Of a DNA stretch of 64,000 nt, positions 11,065-24,500 are shown piece by piece (the stretch's first letter is position 1; each line of letters opens with the position of its first letter). The translations under genes and the position numbers were made by a program. The notes under the pieces are model-generated. The model saw only the letters and a program-made list of their open reading frames with translations, ran no database searches and had not been told where the DNA came from. Source of the DNA: Spisula solida (Eukaryota; Mollusca; Bivalvia; Venerida; Mactridae); NCBI GenBank assembly GCA_947247005.1, contig OX365950.1, forward strand, positions 51,684,761 through 51,748,760, in the 5' to 3' direction.

Positions 11065-14000
11065 ACAGTAAATAATATACTGTAAAGTTCCGCTAATAAG
11101 ACAACATTAAGCATTTTGAAACAAATGCGTATATATACAATTGTAAAGAATTTTTAAAGAACCAATTATTCTATTTTAAAAGAGCTTTCATTGTATATTG
11201 TGCATGGATTCCTTGTATCACACAACTGTCTCATCCTTGAAAGTGGTAGTTATTGGCCAATCTGGTCGGAAAACCTGATTGACCATGCACTTATGACTGC
11301 CTCGGTGGATGGCAAACTAAAACAATGTTAAGAATAGCGTGGAAAAACTGAATGACCATGTATTTATGACTGTCTCAGTCGATGGCAAACTAAACCAATG
11401 TTAAGGGTAGAAGTGGTATACATTTAGAACAAAATTGATCCGCTATTAAGACTGCATGCTTCGCTAGTATGACCACCTTTTTAAGTCATCTTATTAGCCG
11501 AACTTCACTGTATTATTTACATAATTTATTTATATGTTTGTTATAAATATGACAGCATTATATAACAATACGAGACTATATATATATATACACTCATGTA
11601 GTTGTTCGTTAATTGTGTAGATTGATGACCACTCCAGTCGTGTTTGTCTTCGTTTAAATCTAATGAGTTAAATTATTTATTGTGATTAACCTTTATCAAA
11701 CATTTGTAAGATAGTGTACATGTTAATCCTAGCCAGTTGAACTTATTCATTCAATTAATCATCAATTAGTAAAGCATTTAGTGCCATTAACTCTGTCTAT
11801 ATTGTGCAATTTGTACTTAGGGTACCGTGTACTTAGCCAGCCAATTTCTTTCAGAGAAATTAAATACCAAAGTTTTATCATAATTCATACCTTCTCATTA
11901 TAAGTTACATTAACATGTTTATATTCATGTATTTAACGCATATGTGTTGCTATTCCATTGTGTCACTTTCTTGAACACCAATGTTTATGAGAGTGCTGCA
12001 CTTGAGCAGTTGCTCTTAAATTCATATTTATTGAGACTGAATTGCAAATGTATGCTCCCTGGTTACAAACCCCTGGGTTAAGCAATGGTATTAACTATAT
12101 TACATGTATGTTGAAGATTACAAAAGTAATCTACTTTAAAACAGTACGTACACGTGAAAATTATTATGTGATATTCTGAAAAAAGGTACAAAAAATAAAC
12201 AAGTGCACAATAGATGGTTTCCCTTTATTACAATTTCATGATTAACCTCCCTTGTTTTCTATGGAGTTATTTATAGAATAACAAAGGGAGTTAATTGTAA
12301 AATGGAAACAAAGGGAGACAATTTGCTGTGGTAGTAAAGTGCTATATTCATTCTCTATTACTATCACTGTCTGGAAGGATGGACTGGATCTTGGGTTATC
12401 GCTTGATTTAAATGTACCTGATATATATGTATCCTGTTTTATTCTCTTATCGATCAATTTGTTGTATATTGTTAAAATGTGATACAAATTCATCATAGTG
12501 CTTCATTCATGTAGTGCTCATTTATTTTTTTCACATTCTATTTCTAATGTAGTTTTGTTGTTGAAGATAGTTCTTATAAGTGCTGTATGTTCGGTGATAC
12601 ATCTCTGTCGTAATATAGTAACATAGTGATCTATGGGAGGTAATCCAGACTACATACTATATATGCTTTCATTTACTCATACCATTTTTAATAGCGAGCA
12701 AAGGATGTACCCATATTGTAGCTTTGTTCCTTTCATGCTGCTGGGTTATCCCTTTTCTCTTTTACAAGTTAGGGTTCTATAAGGTGGTTGTGAAAGTATT
12801 TATTTATTTTTGTAGTAACTTTCATCAATGCAATGACATTAAAGGACCAAAATCTGTGTAAAACATCACACACAAAAGACTGGAGTTAAACTTGCATTAT
12901 TTCTGTTGTTTGTGTTTGTCTGTTAATCTGTGTTTCAATGTAGATTATTGTACAAATTGTGCAAAACTATGTACCTGGACCTCATAAATATTCGGTGAAT
13001 TTCCGTCGAAATACACATGCATCAAGTACACTATGTTAAAACATTCTTATAGTGTACTATAACAGAAACACGCGAAGATTAATAAGGGCCAAGTTAATAC
13101 AACTTGACAATACCAGTGAAAAGGTACTCAACCTAATAAAAGGTTTTTTTAATTACATTACCTGCATAACTGTACCCAATGCCACAAAGTAGATAACTGT
13201 AATGTGATAGAGCCTTGCTGGTGTACTAGTAGAGCCTTGCTGGTGTACTAGTTAGGCCATTCACCATTCTGTGCGAAAAACAATTAATGTTTAGATGATT
13301 AATAATCAGAGAACATAATTTAAGTTCATATTACCGGTAAGTTCATTCAGTATTCAACTCATTGCATTATAATCTGGTGTTCATTTCAAGACTTAAAACA
13401 TAGTTGTTTTGTAAATTTACATGAGGTTATCTCAAAAGGCATTATTTTTTGTGTAAGTTGAAGTTCATATCTGTTAGTTTACATTAATCATGTTACAGTT
13501 ATGATCATTGAAGTATTAGCAATATTTTAGCACATACTATTATACATATAGGTATTTTGTGTCCTATAGTTGTTTGATATTTGACCATTTTTAGAATGGT
13601 ACGTGTAAATTTAACATGCGCACAAATTAACACAAAAGTAGCATTTAAACATATACTTAATTACATATTATTTTGATGACTTTAGAGAAATACAGGGGTA
13701 ATATCAGCTTGCTGAAATATCATTGTTAATTTCGGTTACTATATGAAGTAAGAAATGAAAGCTGTTTATGTTTTTTTTTTGCTATAGGAATTAATGTTAT
13801 TTTAATTATCAATACATGCATATTAAAGTTAACAACATTTTATTGCCAAAAGTATTACATGCATATTTTAAATATCATTTGCAGTATTAATTATATATTT
13901 ATCAATGCAGTTTTGGGAATTTATAACAGAAAATGGTCAAATTTGGACCGTTTTGTTTTCCTTTTTTTGACTGAAAAATTATCTTACTGCTTATATTGCT

Positions 14001-14496
14001 AGATAAAATGTTTATACTCTTTGTTGAATTAAAATGTCTCTAAATCACAAGTATGTTCACTTTAGTTATAAATTTTTTGATCTACTCTTACATTTTGTAA
14101 TCCTCACTGTTCTGTTATTGTGTTCGTATTTTGCTTTTTGGGTATGTTTTATCCGAAATATAACAAATAAAATGGTTAATCTTTTTATTAGATTACGATT
14201 ATGCTTTATATCTTGAAAATGAAAACTATTTTACTATTTCAAGATTACATTTTTCAATGTTCACTTCATTAGGTACATGTAAAACCATTTGTTAGCGTTC
14301 TTGAATTTTTGAATTGCAATCATGCAACGTGGCGTCAGTGTCACACAAATCAATAAACACGGAACTCGTGTCAAATGCAAATCTTTCTACATGTGCTAAA
14401 AAGTTTGAAGTCCAGTTTAAAGAATATTTGAAATGTATCAGTCTCACTGTTTTCTGTGTGCCTTAAAGATTGTTGTATGAATAAGAAGTTCATGCT

Positions 14497-14751
14497 GATA
14501 TATCACCGGCTTAGAATGAGAAAGACGTAAGAACAAAAACGCTATTGTGAGAAAACAAGAAAAATCTGTCTGAAAACTAAGTACTCTTTGCTTATAGAAA
14601 AAAAGCTTTTTCAACTTCAGTTTGGTCAAACTGATCCAATATTCTTAATAATGACTCATAAGAAGCGCCTTGTGATGCAAATTTCAAATATGTATGGGTC
14701 TTGTTAGGTGGTTAGTAGCACTGACGACCTTCTCATTCTAAGCGTGTGATA
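14497..14751. mobile_element. MITE-C copy 1 (about 255 bp)
   Basis: The terminal inverted repeats are TATCACCGGCTTAGAATGAG and CTCATTCTAAGCGTGTGATA. The interior includes CTTCAGTTTGGTCAAACTGA. A second complete copy is at 53283-53557; partial copies are at 5597-5690 and 50850-51025. Confidence 0.8.
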
Positions 14752-14910
14752 TATACTGATGTTCTCTTCTGTTACCATGTTACCATCCCATCATTACTGG
14801 AGAAAGTATTACAACTACATTTATTTATTATACCATATAACAGGCTGTGTAGTCTCACATTCCATGCAACTCTTTATAGTTTCTTTATTAACTATATATG
14901 TAATACTATC

Positions 14911-15030
14911 TATGTTGACTCCAATAACTCTATATTTCTGTTGACAACAATAAGTCTATATTTCTGTTGACACTCATAACTCAATATTTCTGTTGAGACC
15001 ACTTACTGGTAACTCTGTTTTTTTGTTGAC
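14911..15030. repeat. 26-bp tandem repeat, about four copies
   Basis: The unit is TGTTGACNNCAATAACTCTA plus TATTTC, decaying toward the right. Confidence 0.7.
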
Positions 15031-15100
15031 ATCTATAATTCTACATTTATTTTGTTTATTAATGTTAAAACTGTTTTGTTTTGTTTTTTTAATTTATTTA

Positions 15101-15218
15101 AGGTCGATTGTGAAACAAGTTTTTCCAACTTATATTAATCACTCTCGACACCTCATTCCTGATGTTATCCATCGCCACGAGGGTATGAGAGAAGAGAAGC
15201 CAGTTTCCCTTTTTATTG
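15101..15218 (-). mobile_element. SINE fragment (3' body only)
   Basis: It starts AGGTCGATTGTGAAACAAGT and contains CTCGACACCTCATTCCTGAT and CATCGCCACGAGGGTATGAG, shared with the SINEs at 34503-34752, 52804-52925 and 63309-63558. The tRNA-like head is missing. Confidence 0.75.
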
Positions 15219-15479
15219 TCTTCATTCAGCATTACTTGTATATTCTTTCTCAACATTGTTTTCATCTTTTTTAGTCTTTGACCATCAGTGTAAACAGTAC
15301 ATGTATGTATAAGGAATAGATTTCTTAATGTGATGCGTGGAATTGTGAATTGTTATTTTAGTGTTAAAAATCATTAATTCATTCATTCTGTGAATTGTCA
15401 TGGATTATTGCTATTTTGTAAATAAACAATGAAATTTTATCGTTTCCTGTTTGTTTGTACTTTGACAATTGCCCGTCAT

Positions 15480-16790
15480 GCTAAGAAAACCAAAAGACTA
15501 TTATCCGTCTTGCTAATAATACATCAAGAGACTATTGTCCGTCTTGCTAAAAACACACAAAGAGACTAATGTCTGTCCTGCTAAAAACACACCAAGAGAC
15601 TATTGTCCCTCTTGCTAAAAACACACCAAGAGACTATTGTCCGTCTTGCTAAAAACACACCAAGAGACTAATGTCTGTCCTGCTAATAACACACCAAGAG
15701 ACTATTGTCCGTCTTGCTAAAATCACACCAAGAGACTATTGTCCGTCTTGCTAAAAACACACAAAGAGACTAATGTCTGTCCTGCTAAAAACACACAAAG
15801 AGACTATTGGCCGTAAAAAACACACCAAGAGACTATTGTCCGTCTTGCTAAAAACACACCAAGAGACTATTGTCCGTCTTGCTAAAAACACACAAAGAGA
15901 CTAATGTCTGTCCTGCTAAAAACACACAAAGAGACTATTGGCCGTCCTGCTAAAAACACACCAAGAGACTATTGTCCGTCTTGCTAAAAACACACCAAGA
16001 GACTAATGTCTGTCCTGCTAAAAACACACCAAGAGACTATTGTCCGTCTTGCTAAAATAACACCAAGAGACTATTGTCCGTCTTGCTAAAAACACACCAA
16101 GAGACTACAATGTCTGTCCTGCTAAAAACAAACCAATAGACTAATGCCTTTCTTGCTAAAACACACCAAGAGACTATTGTCCGTCTTGCTAAAATCACAC
16201 CAAGAGACTATTGTCCGTCTTGCTAAAAACACACCAAGAGACTATTGGCCGTCCTGCTAAAAACACACCAAGAGACTATTGGCCGTCCTGCTAAAAACAC
16301 ACCAAGAGACTATTGTCCGTCTTGCTAAAAACACACCAAGAGACTAATGTCTGTCCTGCTAAAAACACACCAAGAGACTATTGTCCGTCTTGCTAAAATC
16401 ACACCAAGAGACTATTGTCCGTCTTGCTAAAAACACACCAAGAGACTACAATGTCTGTCCTGCTAAAAACAAACCAATAGACTAATGTCTGTCTTGCTAA
16501 AACACACCAAGAGACTATTGTCCGTCTTGCTAAAATCACACCAAGAGACTATTGTCCGTCTTGCTAAAAACACACCAAGAGACTAATGTCTGTCCTGCTA
16601 AAAACAAACCAAGAGACTAATGTCTGTCCTACTAAAAACACACCAAGAGACTAATGTCTGTCCTGCTAAAACACATCAAGAGACTAATGTCTGTCCTACT
16701 AAAATCACACCAAGAGACTAATGTTTGTCCTGCTAAAACACATCAAGAGACTAATGTCTGTCCTACTAAAACACATCAAGAGATTGGAGT
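15480..16790. repeat. 34-bp minisatellite, about 38 copies
   Basis: The unit is CTAAAAACACACCAAGAGAC plus TATTGTCCGTCTTG, with a second type ending TAATGTCTGTCCTG. The two types are interleaved, and a block containing AGACTACAATGTCTGTCC occurs twice (about 16103 and 16443), showing block duplication. There are no unique spacers. Confidence 0.93.
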
Positions 16791-18417
16791 AATAATCCAA
16801 GATGTACCCATACAGCATTAATGGGCAATATTATGTGCCCGCTGGTGTTATGTAAAAATAACGAAACAACAACTCTAGTTACATGATTGTGTTAGAATAA
16901 CGAAGTATAAAATATGATACAACATGTATCCGGCAATGGCATTTCAATATTAACATTGCTTTAAAGCACCGGCTATGATATATTTACAGTGCACTATACA
17001 AAACAACACAATCACACCAGTAAATAATGAGTTAGAATAGCGTTACTGCAATACAGACTGGTGTGGAGGCCGTCCACAAACAAATCAAGATCTACACATC
17101 CCGACTATAGATTAAAGTCTGTTATTTCTCAGCCAAGGTAACAGTTCAGTTTTGTTCTGGTAGTAGCTTTTCACCCACCCAGGTTTGATTCCGGGTTAGA
17201 CAGATTGCCATCTTGATATTGACAAATGTCATGTTATTTGCATGTTGAAAAGTTTCCAGGTACTTTGGGTAGAACAAAAATATCGTACCGAGAAAGCAGC
17301 ACTGAGGGCATATTGTAGCACATCACAAATGAATCACGAAAAACGGATAGGCAAGAAGCAAACAAACAGAGATCACAATAACACTCACAAGTCAGCATTA
17401 CTCCTAATGCGGCAGGCCAATTCAAGCATGCAGTCGAAGCAATATCAGTATACAAGCATCAGTTAACATGTCATTCAGCAATACATTTATACGAAGCAGC
17501 ATTAATATATATAATTAATTACCGTCTTTAAAGTTGTTTGAATACCCATACGACGGCACAATCTAACAAGCACCTACTAACTATAATGACCTGAACCACA
17601 AATATAAACTTACAGATTGACAGTTACTGTTTTCAAAATTTTGTACAACGCATGTACCACTATACACATAGTATTCAGCTATATCATTTCCCTGTGATTC
17701 AACTTAATTGCTAAAAATGCATAATTCTGCATTTGGTTGCCAAGCTATTGCTTTTTGGAAATAGCCGTTTAAGGCATAATGGGACTTAAAAGTATACAAT
17801 TAGCACACTCTTGATACTATTGACTGAGTATTTGAATTATGTAAGGCTTTTTATGCAAATTAGAAAATAATTATTATAACTCGTACATCAAAACTGCTGT
17901 TGTCATGGCAACCATTACATAATTTTTATTACAAACATCGGCAATTCATATTATCAACATTGCATACTAGTATTTAATTCATGCTAAGGAACATGTGTTT
18001 GTGTTTCAAATAAGATATTTACATGCTTTTGAAAACTCCTCATACATTCTCAATAATTTATGTAAATACTATATTCACTCAGTAAAATAATATCCGATCG
18101 TACACCGAAAAATAACAAACAAATCGACGGCACCACTAAGAAATGCCAAAGCTGCAAAACAATTATCGTCCAAAACTGCAATTTAAACAGTGCCAGTGTA
18201 TTTGTGGATGCTATCTTGAGAAAGAACTGTACTCTTGAAAAATGTATGTTCAGTATTTTGATACAAATCTGATGCTGCTTCGACCTTCACACATATAACA
18301 GGCCAAACCACGTGTCCAAAAGACGAACTTGCTCCTTTATACAATTGTAATATGTGCTGAAGTATCCTTTTCTCTATAAATGTCAATTGATCATACCAGG
18401 TTTTTGATACGAGTCAA

Positions 18418-18570
18418 TTAATCAGGTAGAGCTAATGAACGGGCACTGAAGCAGACTACGAAAAACAAAAATAGGAACAAAAGAAATGTTCCTGGAAACA
18501 CAAATCTTGATATGCAATCCACTTGTTGGGGCTGTGAACGATTGGCGTTTGTACATGGACAAAGGCGTTC
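18418..18570 (-). CDS. Receptor exon 9: TM4 and stop
   Basis: It encodes [13 protein letters not shown], the family's (I/V)D-x-I-S-R-x-x-F-P lead-in to TM4, then a Phe/Leu-rich helix and SARSLALPD before TAA. The usual aromatic FNxxYW inside TM4 is missing ([10 protein letters not shown] instead). The acceptor is TAATTTCAG. Confidence 0.93.
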   Translation of the reverse strand, partial: ERLCPCTNANRSQPQQVDCISRFVFPGTFLLFLFLFFVVCFSARSLALPD

Positions 18571-21500
18571 CTGAAATTATACATTTATAGCTTTGTATGT
18601 TTACCGTGGGAAATATATGACTGTTAACTCTGATGTATTTTCATTTTTTCTAAAATTTCAGCCGACGGCCTTCTTCAGAACTATGCATTTATATGTTTTG
18701 TACAAATGTGTGTTTAAGAATTATAGAGCAAAGCAACCCTCTTTTGAGCTACTGTCTCACTGCGCTATCAATATTCCACCGTGCTTAAATGGTGTAAAAG
18801 AATACTCTGGAAAACAATTAAAACGACGTTGGAAACAGGGACTTCCAGTCCATCTAAGTTATGTTGGGTTATATATATATACATAATTTCTATTTCCTAG
18901 TTCAATTCCACTTCTTTTGTCTAATTTCATAAAGGCTGGTTCCTCTCTTCCTGCACTTTTGATGAGTAATTTGGTATTAATAAAGTTTATTGTTTATAAT
19001 AAGTATAATTGCTACTCTTAGGCGTGATGACACAACACATTTTGTCATGTGACTCTACGTAGTCTGACTATAAGTATTTCTAAGTACTAACCTTAAAACG
19101 TTCAAATACAGTTTTGTTGACATCTTTTGGTTGTGGTGTTTCTTCTATGTTATATTGTTCTCCACGCGCCTTTGTGTCCTTGTCATCATCTGGGCAAGCT
19201 GTAGAGCCATCCTGAAATACAACACACCTTAAGCTCACTGAGCATTTTTTGTCTCGGCGATGTACTCCCGATTTAAGTTAATGAGCTATCAGAACATCGG
19301 GAACAGGTTCCTTGTGGTCTAGGGGAAGCTTCAGGGAAGTTATGAGATAGTATCGGAAGGAAGTGGGATGAATGGGATGGAATCGGAGGAAATAGGGAGA
19401 ACATCGCCGATGTGGAACGTGCTGTATACATGTTAACACGAATGACGATAAATAAGGTCATTGGCTAAACTTTTCAGACTTTGTGAGTGTTTTGACTTGC
19501 CTTAAAATTTGATTGTCGTTTTATTGTTTTAGTTTTATATCTAACATTGATAATAGAAGAGGTGACATTTCGCCAATTTAAGAGCAGCAACCATTATTTT
19601 TGAATATTATTTCAAATATGAGTGCAGTCATTATAAAAAAGCCCGATATAAGCTCGGATGTGGGAAAATCGTCGCAAACGATTCAGTTTTAATTATACTT
19701 AACAACTTTTCTAAGTCCTCATTTTCATTGATTAATAACTTTTTTATTATAAATAGTGACGCAACCAAATTTCCAAAGTGATGTTTGTATGCGGCAGACA
19801 AACAAATCCATGTCACAAACTGGCCGTATGACACGTGGTTTTGTCGCTGTTAGACGCACGTGCGTTTTGCATTTTTCTCCCTCTGCGCAGTTACACATCC
19901 CCGGAACTTGTTCCAAACACTTGCGAATTGTGCCCAAGGACTCGCCACGTACGAAAACATTTAACAATCAATTTTAATATCACAGTTATGCGTCCAACGA
20001 TGTCAGAAAAAAAGATGACGTCGGTACGGTGCAGTGTAGAATTTTCTGTCGACAGGTCAGAATAATGACCTAAAACATCACTGTCTGATTGATTTACAAC
20101 ATATAAATGTCTTCGAGTGTTTAGTTAAAGGTAATTGTATTGGTTGTCTGTCGTACATGTAAAATGCAGGTTGCAAGAGCGTTTGTCAATTTGTAGTGAC
20201 GTTATGACGTTACATCGGGCTACTCCGGAGACGTGATACCACTTTGAGTTCAGACAGTAAAATTCAACAAGTCTATTCGTTCAGCAGTGCTTCCGAGTCT
20301 CGTCTGTGACTGCTAGCAGAAAAATCAGACTACATGGTGGTCATCCCAGATAACAAAATCTGTATTTTAACTTCTTTAGTTGTTATGTTAAGATTGTTTT
20401 CATTCAATAAATATATATCGAAATCGACGTTTTGATGTACAATTCTGCAAATTATAGCCAAATTTCATTGAGATATACACAAGGTTGACAACGTTAATTA
20501 TCATCAAAAATATAAGTGAGGACTTAGAGAAGTTGCTAAGTATATAATGATGTACATGTATGATAAATATCAATAGGACGCACGATTTGAAGCAAATATC
20601 TCGACGTTATAGCAAGTTTATTGAGACACTAATTTTCTCGCCTGAAAGAAATATATCTAACTATCAAAAATGACATACCGTCTCATATGTTTTTGCAGGT
20701 CGTCTTATCAGAACATTAACATAGGCAAACTCTAACAGCGCAGCAAAGACGAACATAAGACATACGCACATCCAGATATCTATAGCTTTCACATAGGACA
20801 CTGGTGGTAGTGATTGTCGAATACCGGAACTCTGTGTCGTCATGGTGAGAACGCACGTGACGCCTAGAGATACACGTGCAGGCACGGCCTTCGGGTCCAC
20901 CCAGAATGATACCCAAGACAAGAAGACGAGTAATATACTAGGTATAAACACTTGCAGAAAGTAAAATCCGACATTTCTTGTAAGATCCATTTCTAATTTT
21001 AACGTTGAAAATGTTCCCGCTGAAAATGATGTAAATGCCATGCATGAATATGTAAACGGTGCATAATATAATGTTTTCTAGAAGGTAACGAATTGTTCAG
21101 AAATCTCAACATTAGTAGGGGTATACACTTTGGATGTGAGGTCGGAAAAAAGGAAATCCTGAGCACAAGTGTGTCTCCCTCACCCTCAGACATTTTGCTG
21201 AATATATAGTAAACCTTCTCTTATCTGCTGTAAAATCACATATTTTCGTGGGTATCAAATTTCGTGGATTTGATAAAAAGCATTTTTGAGGATTACAAAT
21301 CAAGGCAGGGTAAATCTATGTTTTGTACTTGTGAGGTCGATTAATTGTGGTGGTTAGATTTCATGGTTGAGTTTAACAACGAAATCAACGAACATTCAAC
21401 TCCCTCGAAAAATAATGATTTTACAGTATTTAATCTGACAGAATTATTCTTGAAATCATTGCTACAGAAGTGGTCAAGGTTGTTAAAAAATAACAAAAAA

Positions 21501-24500
21501 GTATCAAAAGATACTAGTAAGTTACATAATTAAGTACTGATTAAAAGACTCAAAGACTTACTGTTAGAGACTTTGACGAGATAGTCCGACGTCTTCACCT
21601 TGGGTTCTACGTCAAACTGAGGCATCTCTAACTCAGGTGCTAATTTTATTGGGCGAACAGTGTCCCATTCTAGGTCTATATTCTCCATTGTGTACCCATC
21701 TGATATATAACACAGTATAAACCCCGATACACCGCATATCAGTTCCGTCAGAGAATTGTTCTGTTTGCATATAGTTCTGACGGAACTGAAAACCGATGTA
21801 ACGCTCGGACGGAACTCAGATGTCATGTATCCTGAGTTCCATCAAAGCGTTTACGGTTACATCGGTTTCCAGTTCCATTAGAGCCACATGAAAACAGAAC
21901 AATTATCTGACGGAACTGAAAAGCGATGTATCGGGATTCATACTTTACATAAGGAAGTTAGATTTTCAAAATCATTAAAAATGAACAGACGGATACGTGT
22001 CCCTGGGGTCAAACTACATGTGTACATGCTTTCATAGGCGATTTTCGAGATGTTACCGACTCGGTTCCTCTGAGGTTCTACGACAACCACATACAACAAG
22101 TATAATCATGATACGAATAATTCAGCACCCATAGTACACGTTAAATATATACCAAGGGTCCGTTCAAAAAGTATTTATCAAGTGACTTAGACGCTCATGA
22201 ATAACTTCAACAATGTTTGAATCTTCACTTGGATATTATAGACAGACACCAACATACTCTGTTCATATGTTCATATGATGTAATAACATGTGAAAATGTA
22301 ATTTTATTTTAAATGACGAAATCATTCAAACATTTCTAAAATACTAGAATAAGTAAGTATGCACTAATGCGTCACTATAAAATATGAACATAGATGGGGA
22401 ATAAACAATTATTTGACGCAATGAATTCTATCCTTCATGCAAAAGATAACAGTATACACTTATTCCATGTCTGTTTGGTTAACAGTCGAAACTATTGTCC
22501 CGAGGTATCGGGGAAGACTTTTGAACTGTTGCACGAGGCCGATAGGCCGAGGGCAACAGTTCAAAATGTCTTCCCCGATACCGAGGGACAATAGTTTTGA
22601 CTGTTAACCCAAAACAGACATGAAATAACTGTTTTATTACCTAATACTCTATATAACTACAGTAAAGTTCTACTTATACAACAAACAAAAGGATATTTCT
22701 AAGACATTTTGTCATACTAATAGCGGATATTTTTGTTATAAATTCAAGACTGTCATTATCCCCATGATTTTATTATAAACAAATAAAATCGGCATGTAAT
22801 AAAGCAAAAATGTACAAAACATTGTTAAAGAGTTATATTAAAAATACGCTATAGATCTAGCAGGGTGTTTTTGAAGGAATTTATATTGCGCATCGTGGTG
22901 CGCAGGTAACAGTTCATCCAGGTGTGTAACAGTCAAAACTGTTGCCCTCCTGGCAATGAACTGTTTCATACCTGAATCTAAAAATAAACATTAAGACATG
23001 AAACAGTCAAACATAACGAATTACTCGTTATATAGAGTGCTAGGTAATAAAATACATTAGTACATGATACTTACAGCTCTGAATGAACAACGGACATCGT
23101 TGTTTGTCGAATGGGTAATATTGTAAAGTCATTGTGCACCCCAAGGTCATTGCCAATCTGAAGTATAAATACACTGATGTGAAAAAACACATGATAGTAC
23201 GGTCAGGTTAAACTAATTATCATTAAACATGTGTAATACAAACACTGCACGGTCGACAGGTCGCTTGTAATCGGCGTAGATTAAAAGATTTTATTATACC
23301 TCACGTGACCTCTCAGTTTATTTTCCCCATATACCTTCCTTGTGATATTTTGTTCGATCACTATGTGATATTTTGTTCGATCACTACTAGTAAAAACGAG
23401 GCTTGGCTATTTATAGAAATTTGTACTATATCAGTCCGAAAAACACCCTGCTAGAGAGTATCAGTATGCTATTTAAAGGTTTGTGTATATTTCACATGTT
23501 ATTTTTAGTAAATCTTGTCAATTTCAACCCTTGAAACTGATGTGATTTTCTAAAAATAGCACCAAATCATTAGAAACTGATACGGACTGAGATTGTACAT
23601 GTAAAATTATCATAACGGCAATCTAAGTTTTGCTTACATTTGTTAATATTTTATTTTGTAAAATGGTTGTAATTTTGTTCGGTATAATAAAATAAATAAC
23701 ACATGGCTGCTCGGGTGACAGTAAATAATACCAACCCTTGAATAGTCATATCACCCTCGGCTTCGCCTCGGGTGATATAACTATTCTCGGGTTGGTATTA
23801 TTTACCATCACCCTCGCAGCCATGTGTTATTTATATGATAATGCATTAAAAGTGATTATGGACTATATTAACCAAAATGACCATCGAACAAAGGCGAGTG
23901 TCATTAATGGCGGACTATTAGCAATTCGAAATCAGTAGCAACTCATCAATTGAAATGTGGCATATCTTTAAAGTACGTTCCGGATTTAATAAATGACCAT
24001 ACTTATTTTAAACATTGAAACTATTTATCGAGTTACGCTACTGCATGTATATTACAAAAGTCATTTTGAGTCAGTATGTCCGTCTGAGTACCAACACGCG
24101 GTTAACTGGTAATAACATGTTTTGAACAAACTAGGTCCTATGACACCATATTCGTATTGTGGTGCAGTTTATGCAGAGCAACTGGATTTTTGTGATAGTC
24201 GAACATCCGTGAAGGCATTATTAAAGTGGGATTAGAACAATAATATCATAAATGTATACTGAAGGTCGTAAGGATAGACCTACCTGGTGCTATACAAAAC
24301 GGTTCCATTCCTATATATGTGCATGAGTTTGTTTGGTGTCGTGACCGAGTGGACATTAGCTCGTTTCTCATTCTGAAAGAATACATCCGGTTGCCAGACG
24401 TTGCCTATATTCTTGGAGTCGAGTTCTAGCTTTGGTTTACTACTTATGTTAGAGTAGTCTAGACGTTCATCACGCCACCACATTCGCAGGTATATGTCAA

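Larger units (their letters stand above)
8727..18417. other. Stretch between convergent SLC6 and receptor genes
   Basis: I find no gene here. It contains the SLC6 3' UTR region, AT-rich DNA, three tandem arrays (9232-9530, 14911-15030, 15480-16790), a roughly 70-bp direct duplication at 11268-11403, a doubled 22-bp unit at 13208-13250, MITE-like elements at 10854-11064 and 14497-14751, and a SINE fragment at 15101-15218. Confidence 0.6.

Noticed and set aside
11578..11592. Short TA-rich run as a regulatory element
   Set aside because: Simple AT repeats occur throughout this AT-rich window and nothing ties this one to a promoter.
18593..18886. 97-codon plus-strand frame preceded by a pyrimidine tract and AG
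   Set aside because: It lies antisense in receptor intron 8, no family is recognised and no partner exons were found.
19725..19967. Cysteine-containing minus-strand frame ([11 protein letters not shown])
   Set aside because: It lies in receptor intron 7, is open on both strands, and has no signal peptide or family match; probably chance.
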